DNA from: Paraburkholderia caballeronis
GTDB lineage: Bacteria; Pseudomonadota; Gammaproteobacteria; Burkholderiales; Burkholderiaceae
DNA length: 64,000 nt
Assembly (NCBI RefSeq): GCF_900104845.1
Contig: NZ_FNSR01000002.1
Location: 1,798,001-1,862,000, forward strand
Direction: 5' to 3'
Shown: one piece after another, positions 1-7,786 of the stretch
Position numbering within the stretch: the stretch's first letter is position 1
Layout of the letters: each line of letters starts with the position of its first letter
Position numbers and translations under genes: made by a program
Notes under the pieces: model-generated
Told to the model about the DNA's origin: nothing
Databases searched by the model: none
Seen by the model: the letters and a program-made list of their open reading frames with translations, nothing else

Positions 1-1491
1 TTCGAGACCAACGCGATGCAGCCGGGCGACGCAGGCGTCGCGCGGCTCGACGCGTATGTGCGCGAGCGGGCGATCGCGTGGCACGCGCGCCGCGACGACG
101 GACTGTTCCGGCTCGCGGTGGATCGCGTGTTCACGCTGACCGGGCAAGGCACCGTCGTGACCGGCACCGTGTTCGCCGGGCGCGTGAGCGTCGGCGATGC
201 GTTGACGCTCACGCCGGCCGGACTGCCGGTGCGCGTGCGCAGCATCCACGCGCAGAACCGCGCGACGGAGCACGGTCATGCGGGGCAGCGGTGCGCGCTG
301 AATCTCGCCGGCATCGACAAGGACCAGATAACGCGCGGCGACTGGATCGTCGATGCGAGGCTCGCGCAGACGTCGCCGCGCATCGACGTCGAACTGCAAT
401 TGCTCGATGACGGCGGCGTCACGTTGCAGCACTGGTCGCCGCTGCACGTGCATCTCGGCACCACGCATCGCGTCGCGAACGTCGCGCTGCTCGAAGGCGA
501 GACGCTCGCGCCGGGACAAAGCGGACGCGTGCAACTCGTGTTCGACGCGCCGGTCGCCGCGCTGCCGGGCGACCGCTTCATCGTGCGCAATGCGCAGGCG
601 AGCCGCACGATCGGCGGCGGCCGCGTGCTCGATCCGTTCGGTCCCGCGCGGCGTCGCCGCACGCCGGAGCGCCGCGCGTGGCTCGATGCGCTGCGCGTGT
701 GGCTCGACGAGGCGCGCATCGAACCGCTGATCGAACAGGCGCCGCGCGGCCTCGCGCGCGCGACGCTGATGCAGTTGACCGGCCTGCCGTCCGACGCGCT
801 CGCGCTGCCCGACGACGCGATCGCGATTGCGCCGCAGGGCCGTGCCGAAGACGGCATGGTGATCGCGCGGAACAACTGGGAGCGGTTGCGAAGCGGCATC
901 GTCGATGCGTTGACGGGTTTTCATGCGCGTTCGCCCGATGAGCAGGGGCCGGACGTCGCGCGCCTGCGGCGCATCGCGGCGCCGCTCGCGGGCGACGCGG
1001 TGTGGCGCGCGGCGATCGACGCGCTGGTCGCGGAAGGTCGCGTGGTGCGCAGTGGGCCGTGGCTGCATCTGCCGTCGCATTCGGTGTCGCTCGATGCGAA
1101 GGAGGAGGCGTTGGCGGCCGCGTTGCGTCCGCTGATCGCGGCGGGGCGTTTCGATCCGCCGTGGGTGCGCGACCTCGCGCGCGAGACGCGGCAGCCGGAG
1201 GACAGCGTGCGTGCGCTGCTGCGCAAGCTCGCGCGACTCGGTGGCGTGTATCAGGTCGTGCGCGATCTGTTCTACGATCCGGACGTCGTGCGCGAACTGG
1301 CGCGCGTGGTCGAGCGGATCGCGCGGGAGCAGGGCGGCGCGGTGGGGGCCGCGGCGTTCCGTGATGCGACGGGGTTGGGCCGCAAGCGCGCGATCCAGAT
1401 TCTGGAGTTCTTCGATCGCGTTGGATATACTCGCTTCCAGCGCGATTTACACCTGTTGCGCACTGACACCCGATTGCACGAACTGCTTTGA
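1..1491 (+). CDS. selB: Selenocysteine-specific elongation factor SelB, 5'-truncated by window edge
   Basis: SelB carries Sec-tRNA to UGA codons that have a SECIS element. The reading frame is open from the first base, so the N-terminal GTPase domain lies outside the window. What remains is elongation-factor domains 2 and 3 (motifs GQGTVVTGTVFAG and TIGGGRVLDP) followed by the C-terminal winged-helix repeats that bind SECIS RNA, ending in the RKRAIQILEFFDRVGYTR segment typical of bacterial SelB. About 496 residues are visible of a protein usually over 600 long. selC follows 32 bases downstream, the usual partner arrangement, so both halves of selenocysteine decoding are here. The identification is firm. 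Confidence 0.95.
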   Translation, partial: FETNAMQPGDAGVARLDAYVRERAIAWHARRDDGLFRLAVDRVFTLTGQGTVVTGTVFAGRVSVGDALTLTPAGLPVRVRSIHAQNRATEHGHAGQRCALNLAGIDKDQITRGDWIVDARLAQTSPRIDVELQLLDDGGVTLQHWSPLHVHLGTTHRVANVALLEGETLAPGQSGRVQLVFDAPVAALPGDRFIVRNAQASRTIGGGRVLDPFGPARRRRTPERRAWLDALRVWLDEARIEPLIEQAPRGLARATLMQLTGLPSDALALPDDAIAIAPQGRAEDGMVIARNNWERLRSGIVDALTGFHARSPDEQGPDVARLRRIAAPLAGDAVWRAAIDALVAEGRVVRSGPWLHLPSHSVSLDAKEEALAAALRPLIAAGRFDPPWVRDLARETRQPEDSVRALLRKLARLGGVYQVVRDLFYDPDVVRELARVVERIAREQGGAVGAAAFRDATGLGRKRAIQILEFFDRVGYTRFQRDLHLLRTDTRLHELL

Positions 1492-1523
1492 ATCGCTGCC
1501 GGTCGTCAGCATCTCTTCACGAA

Positions 1524-1619
1524 GGAAGGCATCCGTATCCGGTGGTGCGGCTGAGCTTCAAACTCAGTTGGGGGCGTCAGCCGCTCCCAGGTAGGTTCGA
1601 CTCCTGCTGCCTTCCGCCA
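1524..1619 (+). tRNA. selC: tRNA-Sec (anticodon TCA)
   Basis: This 96-nt gene has an 8-bp acceptor stem (GGAAGGCA pairing with TGCCTTCC), an anticodon stem CTGAG/CTCAG enclosing the loop CTTCAAA with anticodon TCA, a long variable arm, a T-arm GGTTCGACTCC, and an encoded GCCA 3' end. Length and layout match bacterial selC. It lies just downstream of selB. Its 3' end serves as an integration site: the last 16 bases recur at 22725-22740, next to an integrase pseudogene. Confidence 0.95.
1604..1619. repeat. Left attachment core (att) in the selC 3' end
   Basis: The 16 bases CTGCTGCCTTCCGCCA that end selC are repeated exactly at 22725-22740. Duplication of a tRNA 3' end is the usual footprint of integration by a tRNA-specific tyrosine recombinase. 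Confidence 0.75.
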
Positions 1620-1620
1620 T

Positions 1621-1642
1621 ATGGGCCTTCCCGGCCATTTTT
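1621..1642 (+). terminator. Possible selC terminator
   Basis: Directly after selC, ATGGGCC and GGCCAT can pair (one bulged G) around a short TTCCC loop and are followed by five T residues. The stem is short, so this is tentative. IS3 homology on the other strand begins right at its edge. Confidence 0.4.
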
Positions 1643-2215
1643 GATCCGCAGATTCAGCTCCAGTTCGCGATAGATGCGATACAGGAAGCACAGCCCAAAG
1701 CCCCAGTTGCGCTGATTGTGCGTGAGTTTCACAAGCCACTGGGCGATCACACTGTTTTCCGCGCAACGCTTTGCCTGGTAGCGGTAGCAGGTTTCACTTA
1801 CGCCAAACGCCTCAGGCCGCCCGTACGCTCATCGCCCGCTCCTTGACTGCGCGGATGGCCATCTCGCGTCGACGAGATGGCCTCACCACTCTTTTTCGAG
1901 CGCCTCACGTACCACCTCCGCCTTGAATCGCTCTTCGGCGTACATCTTCTTGAGCCTTGCGTTTTCGGTCTCAAGCTCCTTCATCCGGGTCATCAAAGCC
2001 GCGTCCATGCCGCCGTATTTCGAGCGCCATTTGTAGAAGCTCGCGCTGCTCATCCCGTGCTCGCGGCACAACTCTGGCACGGGTGTGCCGGCTTCGGCCT
2101 GCTTCAAAATTCCGATGATCTGGCTTTCCGTGAATCTGGACGTCTTCATGCAAAATTTCCTGTCGATCCTGCTGCTAGAAAATTCTACCTTGAACACCCG
2201 TTAATTCTCGGGGGG
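1640..2215 (-). mobile_element. Truncated IS3-family element (orfA plus decayed orfB 5' part)
   Basis: Read on the minus strand, this holds an intact orfA (1883-2149) followed by the start of orfB. The orfB remnant reads ETCYRYQAKR, then AQWLVKLTHNQRNWGFGLC, then YRIYRELELNLRIK, which is the N-terminal part of IS3-type orfB. It has a one-base frameshift near 1818, lacks the usual RNVKGF...NHK stretch, and stops where it meets the selC end. The DDE catalytic core is gone, so the element cannot move by itself. It marks the left edge of the island and was probably cut by a later insertion or deletion at selC. Confidence 0.8.
1883..2149 (-). CDS. IS3-family transposase OrfA
   Basis: This 88-residue helix-turn-helix protein has the start MKTSRFTESQIIGILKQAE, the recognition-helix region CREHGMSSASFYKWRSKYGG, and a leucine-zipper-like tail (MKELETENARLKKMYAEE). 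These are the standard OrfA features. I took the ATG at 2149 because family members start with MKTSRFTE; the open frame continues slightly upstream. OrfA binds the element ends and makes the OrfAB transposase by frameshifting, but orfB here is broken. Confidence 0.85.
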   Translation of the reverse strand: MKTSRFTESQIIGILKQAEAGTPVPELCREHGMSSASFYKWRSKYGGMDAALMTRMKELETENARLKKMYAEERFKAEVVREALEKEW

Positions 2216-2522
2216 ACTACCAGTGGACCTTACGCCATCTTCCAAACACTGGTGGATCTAATCAACACTGACAAGATCAAGAATGCTTTTAAGTGGCGCA
2301 TCCTGCTGCTAACGGCACGGCGAGTTTGGATTTCTGGTTACGTGCGCGTACAAAATGCGGCTTCTACCTGGCCGATGGAGCGTTCGTGCGTGCATCCAGG
2401 CAGGATGCGAGAAGTTGGTTGATCGGCAGGATGGGCAGGACGAACCTATACGCTGTGCTCGGCAGAGAATGGCGCGCGTGACAGGAACAAGGCTTTGAAT
2501 GCAGCTAAGCCGTACATTTCAA
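2216..2522. other. Intergenic stretch without a recognisable gene
   Basis: About 300 bases of lower-GC DNA lie between the IS3 remnant and the LysR gene. Short open frames exist on both strands but none has a ribosome binding site, a typical start or a family motif that I can identify. It is probably island debris. Confidence 0.5.
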
Positions 2523-3452
2523 TCACATGTGCCACTGCGAGGGTAAAGCCGCAATGAAGTCCATAACAAGATGCGTTCTTCTCGGCGTCAGCCGTCTTTG
2601 AAGACGGACGGAGTAGAGCGGGGCGGCCGCACAGCGCCAATCCTTCAACACTTCGACCACGCGGCCCGCACGCAAGTCGTCCAGACCAAGCCAGGCAGGT
2701 GCCCAGGCAATGCCGAATCCATCCCGAACCATCTTCCAAGCCGATTCGCCGTCATCGAATACGTGCTTCGCGCGGGGTACATAACGCAGTTCTTTACGGT
2801 CGACCGGTGATTTGAAGTTCCAGTTGTCGACCTGGCCCGTCGCCTTGTTTCTGAAACCGATAAGCGAGTGCTCGCCTAGTACCGCCGGGGTTTCTGGTAT
2901 GCCGTGGGTACGCAGATATTCCGGCGCCGCACAGGCAACCCATGGAAACTTGAAAAGTTCGCGGGAAACATAACCCGGCCAGCCATCGAGCTTGCCGGAG
3001 CGAATCGCGATGTCGATGCCGTGCGCAGCAAGATCTGTCATCTCGTCACTGAATTGCAACTCGATCTGGATTTCCGGATGCGCGCGCAAAAAGACCGGTA
3101 ATTCGGGCATCAGGCAGGTACGCGCGAAAGCAGTCGACGCGACGATCCGCACACGTCCCGCAGCACCGGCGCTACCGAGTTCGGCAAGTAGGCTTTCCGT
3201 GCGCTCCAAATCATTCAACAAGCTGCGCCCTTCGCTAAGAAGGCGCTCGCCCTCATCGGTCAAGGATAACGAGTGCGTACTCCGATGCAACAGACGTACA
3301 CCGTACGTTTGCTCGAAACGACTGAGTGCCTTCGACATTGCCGAGGTCGTGGTTCCGGCCTGGCGAGCCGCTTCGGCGAAAGACCCAGCGTCGACAATGC
3401 GTACAAACCACAGAAGTTGAATCAGACCAGGGGGGAGTGGCGGTATTGACAT
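2523..3452 (-). CDS. LysR-family transcriptional regulator
   Basis: This 309-residue protein has an N-terminal winged helix-turn-helix (residues about 8-65, SFAEAARQAGTTTSAMSKAL, then LLHRSTHSLSLTDEG) and a substrate-binding domain of the AaeR/CrgA type (FARTCLMPELPVFLRAHPEI, GIDIAIRSG). Such proteins usually control a divergent gene. Here the divergent neighbour is the small alpha/beta-barrel protein at 3536 and the DUF2867 gene behind it. Codon GC is lower than in the flanking chromosome, in keeping with its position inside the selC island. The ligand is not predictable. Confidence 0.9.
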   Translation of the reverse strand: MSIPPLPPGLIQLLWFVRIVDAGSFAEAARQAGTTTSAMSKALSRFEQTYGVRLLHRSTHSLSLTDEGERLLSEGRSLLNDLERTESLLAELGSAGAAGRVRIVASTAFARTCLMPELPVFLRAHPEIQIELQFSDEMTDLAAHGIDIAIRSGKLDGWPGYVSRELFKFPWVACAAPEYLRTHGIPETPAVLGEHSLIGFRNKATGQVDNWNFKSPVDRKELRYVPRAKHVFDDGESAWKMVRDGFGIAWAPAWLGLDDLRAGRVVEVLKDWRCAAAPLYSVRLQRRLTPRRTHLVMDFIAALPSQWHM

Positions 3453-3535
3453 GAAGTCAACACTAACATGAATTAGAAGTCACTACACATGTATTGAATG
3501 TCCAATGAGAATGATGGCTTCCCATGGAGAAGATG

Positions 3536-3844
3536 ATGAAATTTCTTGCACTCTTGACGCCGACCGCTCAACGAACGCTTGCGGAGTTTGGCCCCTATCT
3601 GGTTGAGGAGGAGCAGGTAGTTTGGGAGTCGTATCGCACGGGCAGTTTGCGCGAGTTCTACTTCCAGCCGAGCCCACCGGTAGTCAGCTTGGTTTACGAA
3701 GCGGAAAATGCCGCGGCGGTCGACGCAGAGCTCGATCTGCTGCCGATGATCAAGGCTGGCTTGCTTGATCGTCGCGTAGTTCAGCTCGGCCCCTGGTTAC
3801 CGCTCGAAGTGGTATTCGACAAGCAGTTGATGCCGTCCGTTTGA
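3536..3844 (+). CDS. Small dimeric alpha/beta-barrel protein (muconolactone isomerase/YCII-like)
   Basis: This protein of about 102 residues starts [11 protein letters not shown] and has the ferredoxin-like alternation of strands and helices with the signature [21 protein letters not shown] followed by a strand, as in muconolactone delta-isomerase and YCII-related proteins. I took the ATG at 3536 because GGAG lies 6 bases upstream; ATGs at 3524 and 3533 are in frame too. It is divergent from the LysR gene and precedes a DUF2867 gene by 13 bases, suggesting a two-gene LysR-controlled operon. The family assignment rests on fold-like pattern rather than a catalytic signature. Confidence 0.55.
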   Translation: MKFLALLTPTAQRTLAEFGPYLVEEEQVVWESYRTGSLREFYFQPSPPVVSLVYEAENAAAVDAELDLLPMIKAGLLDRRVVQLGPWLPLEVVFDKQLMPSV

Positions 3845-3857
3845 AATCGACAAATCC

Positions 3858-4385
3858 ATGATTCCTGCATCGTGTCTTCGCGAGATCGTGCGAGTCGATT
3901 TGCCTGGCGAAAGTGCCATTGCGCCCTTATATTGCGGAGCAGATCTCGCCGATGCCTTTGCGGTGAAACTTACTTCGAACCAAGTTTGCGATGTGGCCGA
4001 CATGGCGGAGACTATTCTTGGACAGTCACCGCGATGGGTACGGATGCTGCTGGCCTTACGCGACGCGATAGTGGGCCGGTTTGGGTTGAAGACGTCGCGA
4101 AAGTTAAGAAAGGAAATACTCGATCGAGGAGGCGACGCTATCGCTTTCTTTCGCATACTAAAACGTTCGGAACGGGAAATCATCCTGGGTGAAGATGATA
4201 AACACCTCGACTTCAGGATATCGATCCTGGTGCGCGAGGCTGAGCGTGAGGTCATAGCGACTACCGTCGTGCATTGCCATAACGGCCTCGGTCATTCGTA
4301 TCTGAAGGCTATTACGCCATTTCATGGTTTGGTGGTCCGTTCAGGTTTGCGACGCTCGGCTCGATCCCTAAGTCGAAGTTCGTGA
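3858..4385 (+). CDS. DUF2867-domain protein
   Basis: This 175-residue protein matches the pattern of DUF2867 proteins: an N-terminal ADLADAFAV segment, the block [21 protein letters not shown], a later [13 protein letters not shown] strand and a C-terminal [16 protein letters not shown] segment. Family members are often single-domain, SRPBCC-like proteins or C-terminal domains of NmrA-type reductases. The function is unknown. It sits 13 bases after the small barrel protein, so the two are probably cotranscribed from the LysR divergent promoter. Confidence 0.7.
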   Translation: MIPASCLREIVRVDLPGESAIAPLYCGADLADAFAVKLTSNQVCDVADMAETILGQSPRWVRMLLALRDAIVGRFGLKTSRKLRKEILDRGGDAIAFFRILKRSEREIILGEDDKHLDFRISILVREAEREVIATTVVHCHNGLGHSYLKAITPFHGLVVRSGLRRSARSLSRSS

Positions 4386-4574
4386 CACACGTTAATGGCC
4401 AATGTCTGCGTCGCTTAGCGAGATGCTTAGGTACGGAGCGCCGCAGGTCACGGGAGGTATTGCTGGTCACTGTCTCTCGCCGAACTGGTCCAGGCAAGCT
4501 ATCCGTTCGCTCACGGCTAGCATCCGTGCTGCAAATTTCTGTAGCCTGCAAATGGAGCGCCCGGAGCCGGTTCG

Positions 4575-4660
4575 GCGCGAAGTATGGGTAGGAAGCGGTC
4601 CGTAACGGTGGGAGTCAAACTTGGCGGGGCGTTGTGGGCGGCAGTGTGAGTCTGCTGCCT
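4575..4660. repeat. Imperfect copy of the right island end (att-like)
   Basis: This stretch and 22636-22740 share a series of blocks in the same order: GAAGTATGGGTA, TCCGTAAC, GGGAGTCAAAC, TGGCGG, GGGCGGCAGT and TCTGCTGCCT. At the distal copy the last block continues into TTCCGCCA, completing the selC-derived core; here it diverges after GCCT. I read it as the decayed right end of an inner element, which would make the island a tandem of at least two insertions. The remaining DNA between 4386 and 4741 shows no gene. Confidence 0.6.
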
Positions 4661-4741
4661 GAATAGCTATACCAGTGAATTTCCGACCCGCAGCTTGAAA
4701 TCCGGCGCATTCCGGGTTTTCATTAGCTCGACAAACCGGTC

Positions 4742-5250
4742 TTAGGTAACCTTCGCATGTTTCGGTAGGAACTCGACGAGCGCTTGCCGATCCTTGCGTT
4801 TCACAATCTCGATGATCGTGTCGTGTTCAGCCAGATTCCTCTCGAACTGGATATCCAGTTCTTCCGGGGTCGACTCGGCCTCCAGCTTGTACAAATGGAC
4901 GAGCAGGCGGCGGACATGTCGATGCGTGGACCGGGCAAAGTCATAGAAGAAGCTGTTTCCCACCGCCTGGCTCATGCGCATATGGAACTTCTCGTTCATC
5001 GCAGTGATATTGAGAAATGCCCGGTCGCCAGTGCCGGCACCTCTTCGATCCGTCGCTGCCGCGGAACTAACTGTAGACACTCGAAGAGCCAGGTGCGGGT
5101 GAGGCGACCGAAGTCAGCATCGAACTGATGCCCGAGCAGATCTTCGACGACGCGCTGCGTCAATTGAACACGCAGCGGCACAAGTGAGGTAAAGCTGGCG
5201 ATGGTGCGACGCGCGTCGCTGTATTGCGTCGTCTCGTGTCCCCGGCACAC
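4742..5250 (-). pseudogene. Broken GntR-family regulator (FCD domain only)
   Basis: Two overlapping minus-strand frames together recreate a C-terminal FCD effector domain. The upstream part carries LGHQFDADFGRLTRTWLFEC; the downstream part carries NEKFHMRMSQAVGNSFFYDF, then HVRRLLVHL and LAEHDTIIEIV. A frameshift near 5000-5080 separates them, and the N-terminal winged helix is absent. No functional regulator can be made. It lies directly upstream of the catabolic operon, where a regulator gene would be expected, while an intact GntR regulator sits further in at 10849. Confidence 0.75.
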
Positions 5251-5296
5251 ATCGCAACGACCGACGGATAGTCGACCAAAAACCGATTAGTTTACA

Positions 5297-5308
5297 AAAA
5301 TCGATTTT
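5297..5308. promoter_or_regulatory. GntR-type operator (palindrome AAAATCGATTTT)
   Basis: This perfect 12-bp palindrome just upstream of a candidate -35 box shares the AATCGATT core with palindromes at 11613-11624 and 19718-19725. Confidence 0.6.
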
Positions 5309-5312
5309 CCTG

Positions 5313-5342
5313 TTGACTTACGCCAAGGTGCTCGCCTAAGAT
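5313..5342 (+). promoter_or_regulatory. Candidate sigma-70 promoter of the catabolic operon
   Basis: TTGACT and TAAGAT are separated by 18 bases, flanked by the operators at 5297-5308 and 5348-5372. The first coding region starts about 60 bases downstream. The -10 box is weak, which suits a regulated promoter. Confidence 0.45.
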
Positions 5343-5347
5343 TGTCC

Positions 5348-5372
5348 ATCGATTATTTTTTCATTAATCGAT
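5348..5372. promoter_or_regulatory. GntR-type operator dyad overlapping the transcription start region
   Basis: ATCGATTA and TAATCGAT form an 8+8 inverted repeat around 9 bases. A protein bound here would lie immediately downstream of the predicted -10 box, a position suited to repression. Confidence 0.55.
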
Positions 5373-5405
5373 AGGACCTTCGCTCGTCGGCGCCGGAAGG
5401 CGAGC

Positions 5406-5909
5406 GTGCTCTACGGTACCCATACGGCTTCGACCCGAACCAGCATGCTTCCAGCAAGAATCAACCGTGAATCGGTACGTGAGGCGATCGGCGAATATGC
5501 TGATCCCGCCGCAACTTTCGACGAGCGTTCCGACATCTATCGCGAACTCATCGGCTTTGTGCCGCCACGTATCGAAGCTCGCTTCGCCGTCACCGGCGCG
5601 CTTGATCCGGCCATCGTCGATCTTCAAGAAAAAGTGCGAACGCACGCGATGTATCCGAAGAACTTCGATGTGAAAACCGCACAGTTGATGCTGTTCGGCA
5701 TGCTGCTGATGGACGGCAGCGATGCGGCGGTGCTGCACGCGATCGCGGCGCGTCGTGCTGGGGCGAGCTGGGGAGAAATGCAGGATACGGTTAATCTCTG
5801 TTTCCTGTTTCGCGGTATGTCCGCAGCCAACAAGGGAGCCGAAATCATGGGCAATATCGCCCACCGCGAGGTCACCGAGGCGGCAACGAAAAACGGCGCT
5901 TCGGCTTGA
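5406..5909 (+). CDS. Carboxymuconolactone decarboxylase-family protein
   Basis: This 167-residue all-helical protein has the CMD/AhpD-fold core (YPKNFDVKTAQLMLFGMLL, AAVLHAIAARRAGASWGEM, then NLCFLFRGMSAANKG). The CxxC redox motif of AhpD is absent, which favours a decarboxylase-like or structural role over peroxidase activity. GGAAGG lies 5 bases before the GTG at 5406; an ATG at 5445 is the alternative start. It is the first gene of the aminomuconate operon. In the known 3-hydroxyanthranilate route an amidohydrolase-type ACMS decarboxylase acts here, and none is present in the window. Replacement by this protein is my inference. Confidence 0.7.
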   Translation: MLYGTHTASTRTSMLPARINRESVREAIGEYADPAATFDERSDIYRELIGFVPPRIEARFAVTGALDPAIVDLQEKVRTHAMYPKNFDVKTAQLMLFGMLLMDGSDAAVLHAIAARRAGASWGEMQDTVNLCFLFRGMSAANKGAEIMGNIAHREVTEAATKNGASA

Positions 5910-5923
5910 CCCGGCACTCCGTC

Positions 5924-6715
5924 ATGACGATCCAACCGTTCAATATCGAGGCGCTCGGCGCGCGATTACATCACGCGCTCGAAACCGCCTGCGCCATCGA
6001 TCCGCTGACCGTCGAATTTCCGCAGTTGTCGGTGAGTGATGCGTACGCCATCCAGCATGCGATGATCGCTCACCGCACGGCGCGGGGCGATAGGGTGGTC
6101 GGAAAAAAAATCGGCATTACCAGCAAAGTCGTCATGGACATGCTAGATGTCGACCAGCCCGATTTCGGCGTGCTGCTTTCCAGCATGTCGTACGACGACG
6201 GCGCGTCGATTTCCGCCAGCCGTTTCATCGCGCCGCGTGCGGAAGGCGAAATTGCGTTTGTTATCGCGGATGACATCCATGGTCCCGGTCTCACGCCAGC
6301 CGATCTGCTCGCGAGCATCGCCTACGCGGTACCGTGTTTCGAGATCGTCGACTCGCGGATTCGCGACTGGAAGATCAGGATCGCGGACACGATTGCCGAC
6401 AACGGATCGTCCGGCGCATTTGTTCTGGGCGACGCGATTGCGCCACTCAACGCGCTCGATTTGCGCTGCGCCGGCATGGTGCTCGAAAAGAACGGCCAGA
6501 TCATCGGCACCGGCGCAGGCGCTGCCGCGCTTGGCGACCCGCTCGCCAGCATAACGTGGCTCGCTAATCAACTCGGTGAACTCGGCATCGGCCTGAAGGC
6601 GGGCGAAGTCGTTTTATCCGGCTCGCTGTCGATCATGTTTCCGGTCGCTGCCGGCGACAGCATCGCGATGACAATCAGCGGGCTCGGTTCGTGCCGGGCC
6701 CGCTTTGTCGAATGA
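5924..6715 (+). CDS. 2-oxopent-4-enoate hydratase
   Basis: This enzyme adds water to 2-oxopent-4-enoate to give 4-hydroxy-2-oxovalerate in the meta-cleavage lower pathway. The sequence follows the DmpE/MhpD/NbaH pattern: GKKIGITSKVVMDML, QPDFGVL, the metal-site segment PRAEGEIAFVI, PCFEIVDSRIRDWKI, DTIADN and LKAGEVVLSGS. The length of 263 residues is normal. I chose the ATG at 5924; an in-frame TTG at 5906 overlaps the upstream stop. It is the second gene of the operon, followed by its paralogue and usual partner, the decarboxylase. Confidence 0.88.
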   Translation: MTIQPFNIEALGARLHHALETACAIDPLTVEFPQLSVSDAYAIQHAMIAHRTARGDRVVGKKIGITSKVVMDMLDVDQPDFGVLLSSMSYDDGASISASRFIAPRAEGEIAFVIADDIHGPGLTPADLLASIAYAVPCFEIVDSRIRDWKIRIADTIADNGSSGAFVLGDAIAPLNALDLRCAGMVLEKNGQIIGTGAGAAALGDPLASITWLANQLGELGIGLKAGEVVLSGSLSIMFPVAAGDSIAMTISGLGSCRARFVE

Positions 6716-6725
6716 GGATTTCATC

Positions 6726-7526
6726 ATGAATCAATCCACGACTCTCGATGAGACAAGTGTCGGACGACTCGCCGCGTTGCTCCACGACGCCGAAACGAAC
6801 GCGCGCGAAGTTACGAAAATCACTGACGCTTTGCCGGATCTCACACAGGAAGACGCCTACGCGATTCAACACGAAATTCTGCGTATTCGTCTGGCCAACG
6901 GCGAGCGGCTGTCGGGCCGGAAAATGGGGCTGACCTCATTCGCGAAAATGAAGCAGATGGGCGTAGAACGCCCAATTTATGGCTTTCTGACCGACCGCAG
7001 TTGCCTCGTCGACGGTGCGGAGTTGCCGATGCGAGACCTGATCCATCCCAAGGTCGAAGCCGAAATTTCGGTCATCACGTCGCACGAACTGCGCGGCCCC
7101 GGCTGTACGGCAACCGAAGCGCTGGCGGCAATCGATATGGTGTATGCGTCGATTGAAGTTATCGACTCGCGCTATCGCGATTTTCGTTTCGACCTTGTGA
7201 GCGTGATCGCAGACAACACGTCGGCCGCCCGCTACGTAATCGGTGCGAAAGGCGCGCCTGCGGCGCTGCTCGATCTGCGCAATCTCGGTGTGGTGCTCGA
7301 ACGGAACGGCGAAGTGCTCGCCACCGGTGCCGGCGCTGCGGTGCTGGGCCATCCGGCGGCAAGCCTCGCGGCGCTGGTCAATATGCTCGCAGCGGAAAAC
7401 CAGTCCCTGCCGGCCGGCACGCTCGTGATGACCGGCGGCGTAACAGAAGCATTTCGCGTCGATGCTGGCGACACGGTGCATGTCACGGTACAAGGTGTCG
7501 GCACCGCCGAATTGAAGCTCGTTTAA
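6726..7526 (+). CDS. 4-oxalocrotonate decarboxylase
   Basis: This enzyme decarboxylates 4-oxalocrotonate (2-oxohex-3-enedioate) to 2-oxopent-4-enoate. It is a paralogue of the preceding hydratase but has the DmpH/NbaG features: KMGLTSFAKMKQMGV, RPIYGFLTDR, HPKVEAEISVI, IEVIDSRYRDFRFDL, and GAGAAVLGHPAASLAALVNM near the C-terminus. It is 266 residues long. The ATG at 6726 is preceded by GAGGA about 8 bases upstream, within the end of the hydratase gene. Hydratase and decarboxylase form a complex in related pathways, which fits the tight spacing. Confidence 0.88.
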   Translation: MNQSTTLDETSVGRLAALLHDAETNAREVTKITDALPDLTQEDAYAIQHEILRIRLANGERLSGRKMGLTSFAKMKQMGVERPIYGFLTDRSCLVDGAELPMRDLIHPKVEAEISVITSHELRGPGCTATEALAAIDMVYASIEVIDSRYRDFRFDLVSVIADNTSAARYVIGAKGAPAALLDLRNLGVVLERNGEVLATGAGAAVLGHPAASLAALVNMLAAENQSLPAGTLVMTGGVTEAFRVDAGDTVHVTVQGVGTAELKLV

Positions 7527-7551
7527 CTGCGTCCCATCAGGAATTCAAAAG

Positions 7552-7746
7552 ATGCCTATCGCCCGTATTTCGATCATGGATGGCCGAACCGATGAACAGA
7601 AAGCAGCGTTGATTGCTGCTGTCACCGAAGCGATTCATCGGAGCGTCGGTGCACCCCGCGAAAACATTCGCGTTTTGCTCGACGAAGTTCCCCGCACGCA
7701 GTGGGGGATCGCCGGCAAGACCGCGCATGAACTCGACAGACACTGA
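7552..7746 (+). CDS. 4-oxalocrotonate tautomerase-family protein
   Basis: This 64-residue protein begins MPIARISIMDGRTDEQKAAL. After loss of the initiator Met, Pro-1 is the general base of the tautomerase superfamily. Arginines near positions 11-12 and 39 of the canonical enzyme are only partly recognisable (GRTDEQK, PRENIRVLLDE). In this pathway it would interconvert enol and keto forms of 2-hydroxymuconate/4-oxalocrotonate produced after deamination. It sits 25 bases after the decarboxylase, inside the operon. Confidence 0.85.
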   Translation: MPIARISIMDGRTDEQKAALIAAVTEAIHRSVGAPRENIRVLLDEVPRTQWGIAGKTAHELDRH

Positions 7747-7786
7747 GATCGGCGGCTAAGCGACGTATAGAAACGCTGGAGTGCTA

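Noticed and set aside
1877..2422. Plus-strand frame opposite the IS3 orfA
   Set aside because: orfA on the minus strand has full family motifs; this frame does not.
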